Shown here: positions 34,029 to 36,561 of the stretch, in pieces
Layout: each line of letters starts with the position of its first letter
Numbering within the stretch: position 1 is the stretch's first letter
Assembly (NCBI GenBank): GCA_004335635.1
Contig: QAXH01004111.1
Location: 1,174-37,734, forward strand
Source of the DNA: Chloromonas sp. AAM2
Lineage: Eukaryota > Chlorophyta > Chlorophyceae > Chlamydomonadales > Chlamydomonadaceae
Direction: 5' to 3'
DNA length: 36,561 bases
Notes under the pieces: generated by a model
Told to the model about the DNA's origin: nothing
Database searches by the model: none
What the model saw: the letters and a program-made list of their open reading frames with translations, nothing else
Translations under genes and position numbers: made by a program

Positions 34029-36326
34029 TCATGCCGCAGGCTTGGGTCGCCGGTTGGGCTTGTAGATGACTGTGGTGATGTACTTGGACTTGTACCGGTG
34101 GGTGGTGCCAACCACCAGGGCATTGACGTTCTGTACGCAAAACAAGCACAACCTAACACGCTGTTGCTATGCAAAGGGTGAGAAAACATGTACGTCACCC
34201 AGGAGCATGTACTAATCACTAACTAGGCGCACAGGCAACTGGCACTTCCTCGTGCGCCACCGCACAAACTCTTGGGCTGAACAGCAAACCGTATGGCATG
34301 CCGGCCAAGTGCCACCCAGCCACATGCAAGCATGAGCCAGTGCAGCGCATGACCACACGAACCAACCAGCGCTTGTTCCCCTCTTGGGTTGCTGCTCATC
34401 AAGCAGCACCCTCCCTCACCCCGCTTATTGTGGCGTGAGACCGTGTGAAACGTACAGTGCATCGTGATTGGATAAACACAATCCCCCTGATGTGTGTAAT
34501 TGACTTCTCTTCGGTTTTCATACTATTTCGTCCACGCTCGAATCAACTGTTCACGCTGGAAACAATGAACGATGCAAGAAGGAAGTGTTCTCACAGCCAA
34601 CCTTCCCCAGGCGCGCACCTGCCCCCTCTGGCAGTACAGGTGGCTGAGAATGACGTGCTGCGGCCTGGGTAGCACTGCCTGCGCGTCCAAGGCCGGCGGG
34701 ACGTTGAGCAGCGTGAGCTGGAGGTGCGGCGGGAGGGCGGGCGGCTCCTTGGCGTAGTCCTCGGGCGCAAGAGCGGGACAGCAGTAACTGCAAAGCGGAA
34801 AATTAACGGAAAATTGACGCAGTTGGTCAGCACATGGAACGTGAACAGTGTTGAACGGTAGTGAGACAGCAGCAAGTTGAAAGCAAAAAGGAGTACAGGG
34901 TCCAGAAAGAGCCAGCTGGAAGCATTTGATACATACGTAACTGACGTTTACCTTCATCCTCTGAGTGGCCTGCCCCGCCCTTGCCAACTGACCCTGCGTT
35001 GCTCACCAGCCCTTTCCCGCTTGTACCTTGATACCGGTGACGGTGGCGGTTCAAATCCCGACAGGCTGTCTAGGTTCTCCGGCACGTACTCATGCACCTC
35101 TATCACATTGTTCACGTTGCCCATGCCATCGAACATGGCGGGCTGGTTGGGGTCGTACTTCCACTCGCCATCCACTATGAACTTGTACTGCAGGCAAACA
35201 AACAGACACAGCGTGCCTGACTGTTGCTCTTGCGCTGTCCGGATCCGTTTGCATGCCTGCACCAAGCTAGACAGAGGCACTGTTGTGAAACTTCTGTATA
35301 CAGGGCTGCAGTGCCCGTTGTCCAGAGTCAGTGATACACCCACATGCATAACTTACTGCATGACAGCCCTGCACCATTTGCAACCTTGCTACCTGTACCT
35401 GTCAATCCATCTCTGGTAGTTACATGTCCCACGCCGTGCCTGGCTTGCCCTCTGTCTGCTGCAAGTCCCCAGACAACTGACAAACGTCTTGTGTTAACTG
35501 CAGCTCGCTGGCGTGTTTTGGACTGTGCTAGACGTCTGTGTCGGAATCTGTGTCAATATGTAACATCAGACGCGAGCGCCAAGAGCGGATGCCAAGGCCA
35601 GGGCAGCCAAACTGGCCCCTATATGCCAGTGATTCCTACCAGTCATACAGCTTCAACAAGCTGGTGTTGGGGTTTAACTGAGCTCAATTTGACAACTTGA
35701 CTCGACTCGACTTGGCTTCCTGTTAATTAAGTTCCAAGGACTATGTAGCCGGGAATGAGCTATTTTCCGTGGTTTATTGAATTTGTTCGTTGATTTTGTT
35801 GATTTTGTTGAGCCCTTTTGCTGAGCCCTCGCCTACTGTAACCACACCTTTGAGCACCACGATGTGTGCATGAACCCTGTTGCCACGGCTTCCCTGCCGC
35901 CACACACTGTCTCCAGAGTTGTTTTCAAAACTGTCCCAGAACTGGCAAACATTTTTTGTCACCCCGTGCCCATGGCATGGCCCCTGTCACCTCCATGTGT
36001 CCCATGAATACCCCACTGCTGCAGCTTCAATCGCATGGGCCTTTGTCCACACCCATATCTTCATGCGCCGTGCCCGCACCACCTGGTCCTTTAAACTGCC
36101 ACCCCTGTCATGTAAACACCTCTGTCTCATGCTACATGTCCACATGCATGTCCCATGCACGATGCCCACACCCCCATGCTGGCCGCTGCAGCCCACCATA
36201 CCTGGTACACGCCAGGCGGCAGCAGCTTGACGATATTGAAGTCCTTGCCTGTCCGCTGCAGCACCTGTCTGGTGGACCAGTTGTCAAAGGACCCCTCCAC
36301 CTCCACATGTGTGCCGCCATGACTCC
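34029..36326 (-). CDS. AMPK/SnRK1 regulatory beta subunit, 5' partial
   Basis: The beta subunit scaffolds the energy-sensing SNF1/AMPK/SnRK1 kinase and binds starch or glycogen through a CBM48 domain. Exons 36202-36326, 35027-35187, 34619-34787 and 34029-34130 join in phase and end at TGA 34029-34031. CBM48 runs SHGGTHVEVEGSFDNW, LLPPGVYQYKFIVDGEWKYD and GNVNNVIEVHEYVP. The sugar-contacting residues known from mammalian beta1 are all present: Trp of FDNW, Lys of YKF, Trp of GEW and Asn of VNNVIEV. The C-terminal ASC domain follows: PEDYAKEPPALPPHLQLTLL, PRPQHVILSHLYC and TTHRYKSKYITTVIYKP, with a short extra tail (NRRPKPAA). The first exon shown begins in mid-codon two bases before the Ser; a T from the previous exon would give the family Trp. 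The 5' exons lie beyond the right edge. Confidence 0.95.
35928..35957 (+). repeat. Dispersed repeat, copy 4
   Basis: AAACTGTCCCAGAACTGGCA followed by AACATTTTTTG, in the large CBM48 intron of the AMPK beta gene, antisense to it. It shares the core and T-run with the three copies near 10.7-12.3 kb but not the upstream flank. Confidence 0.7.
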
Positions 36327-36500
36327 CTGAAAGGCATCAACGCACACGTGATGGATGCCTTTGAGGCGACCCACTGCATGCCACTGCACAAGTGCAGCAA
36401 GTGCATTTTGGCGAGCATTGATGTGTGCATGCTGCCATGTACTGGCACATGGAGCACCCTCACCCATACATGCAGGTTTAACGCCATCGCACATGACTGC

Positions 36501-36561
36501 TGTCCCCCAGTCTAACAGGCTGTCCCCCAGTCTAACAGGCTGTCCCCCAGTCCAACAGGCT
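36501..36561. repeat. 20-bp tandem repeat at right edge
   Basis: TGTCCCCCAGTCTAACAGGC is repeated three times (36501, 36521, 36541; the last has one change, T to C) and a fourth copy starts at the window end. It lies upstream of the first visible AMPK beta exon, presumably in an intron, and continues outside. Confidence 0.95.

Noticed and set aside
33532..34149. 205-codon minus-strand frame
   Set aside because: It overlaps the last AMPK beta exon in another frame; the real frame there ends at TGA 34029-34031.
35044..35066. GGTTCAAATCCC resembling a tRNA T-arm
   Set aside because: It is the reverse strand of the AMPK beta exon encoding SGFEPPPS; no acceptor stem or anticodon arm fits.

Overview
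This window reads as nuclear DNA of a eukaryote, most likely a green alga. Genes are broken into many short exons with GT-AG introns whose acceptors are pyrimidine-poor and usually end in TGCAG or GCATGCAG. One gene encodes a plastid-type SecE and another an SNF1/AMPK beta subunit with a carbohydrate-binding module. One 3' end carries the algal TGTAA polyadenylation word. Genus cannot be read from the sequence; a core chlorophyte is an inference. Almost all real coding sequence lies in exons of about 35-400 bases, so long uninterrupted frames are mostly meaningless here. Exon chains were built by hand from splice sites, phase continuity and protein-family motifs.

Layout from left to right. 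1-1293: last visible exons of an unrecognised minus-strand gene running off the left edge, whose splice donor lies inside a 38-bp minisatellite; further coding-like blocks lie at 1541-3238. 4156-9878 (minus): type I L-asparaginase in ten core exons, with a large N-terminal exon (8997-9878) that splices to it in phase. 9975-11473 (plus): a small unrecognised three-exon gene, head-to-head with the previous one. 12792-14855 (plus): a CaMK-type Ser/Thr kinase in nine exons with almost nothing after the catalytic domain. 14.9-19.1 kb: no confident gene, but two clusters of CCAACTGG-type repeats. 19180-20327: a frameshifted integrase of the Polinton / polinton-like-virus type, whose 3' end enters an almost perfect 849-bp palindrome (20278-21126). 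23520-25041 (minus): a complete three-exon PLAC8-like membrane protein. 25.3-27 kb: a (CTG)18 microsatellite and a duplicated ~100-bp segment with coding character. 29523-30381 (minus): plastid SecE in four exons, head-to-head with 30556-32621 (plus), a single-pass membrane protein with a long Pro-rich, sequon-bearing tail. 34029-36326 (minus): AMPK/SnRK1 beta subunit, 5' end beyond the window.

The genes do not form a pathway. The CaMK-type kinase and the AMPK beta subunit both belong to calcium/energy signalling, but no functional link can be read from their position. The least explained items are the integrase/palindrome locus, the long N-terminal extension spliced onto asparaginase, and a dispersed repeat built around TGTCCCAGAACTGGCAAACA that occurs four times.
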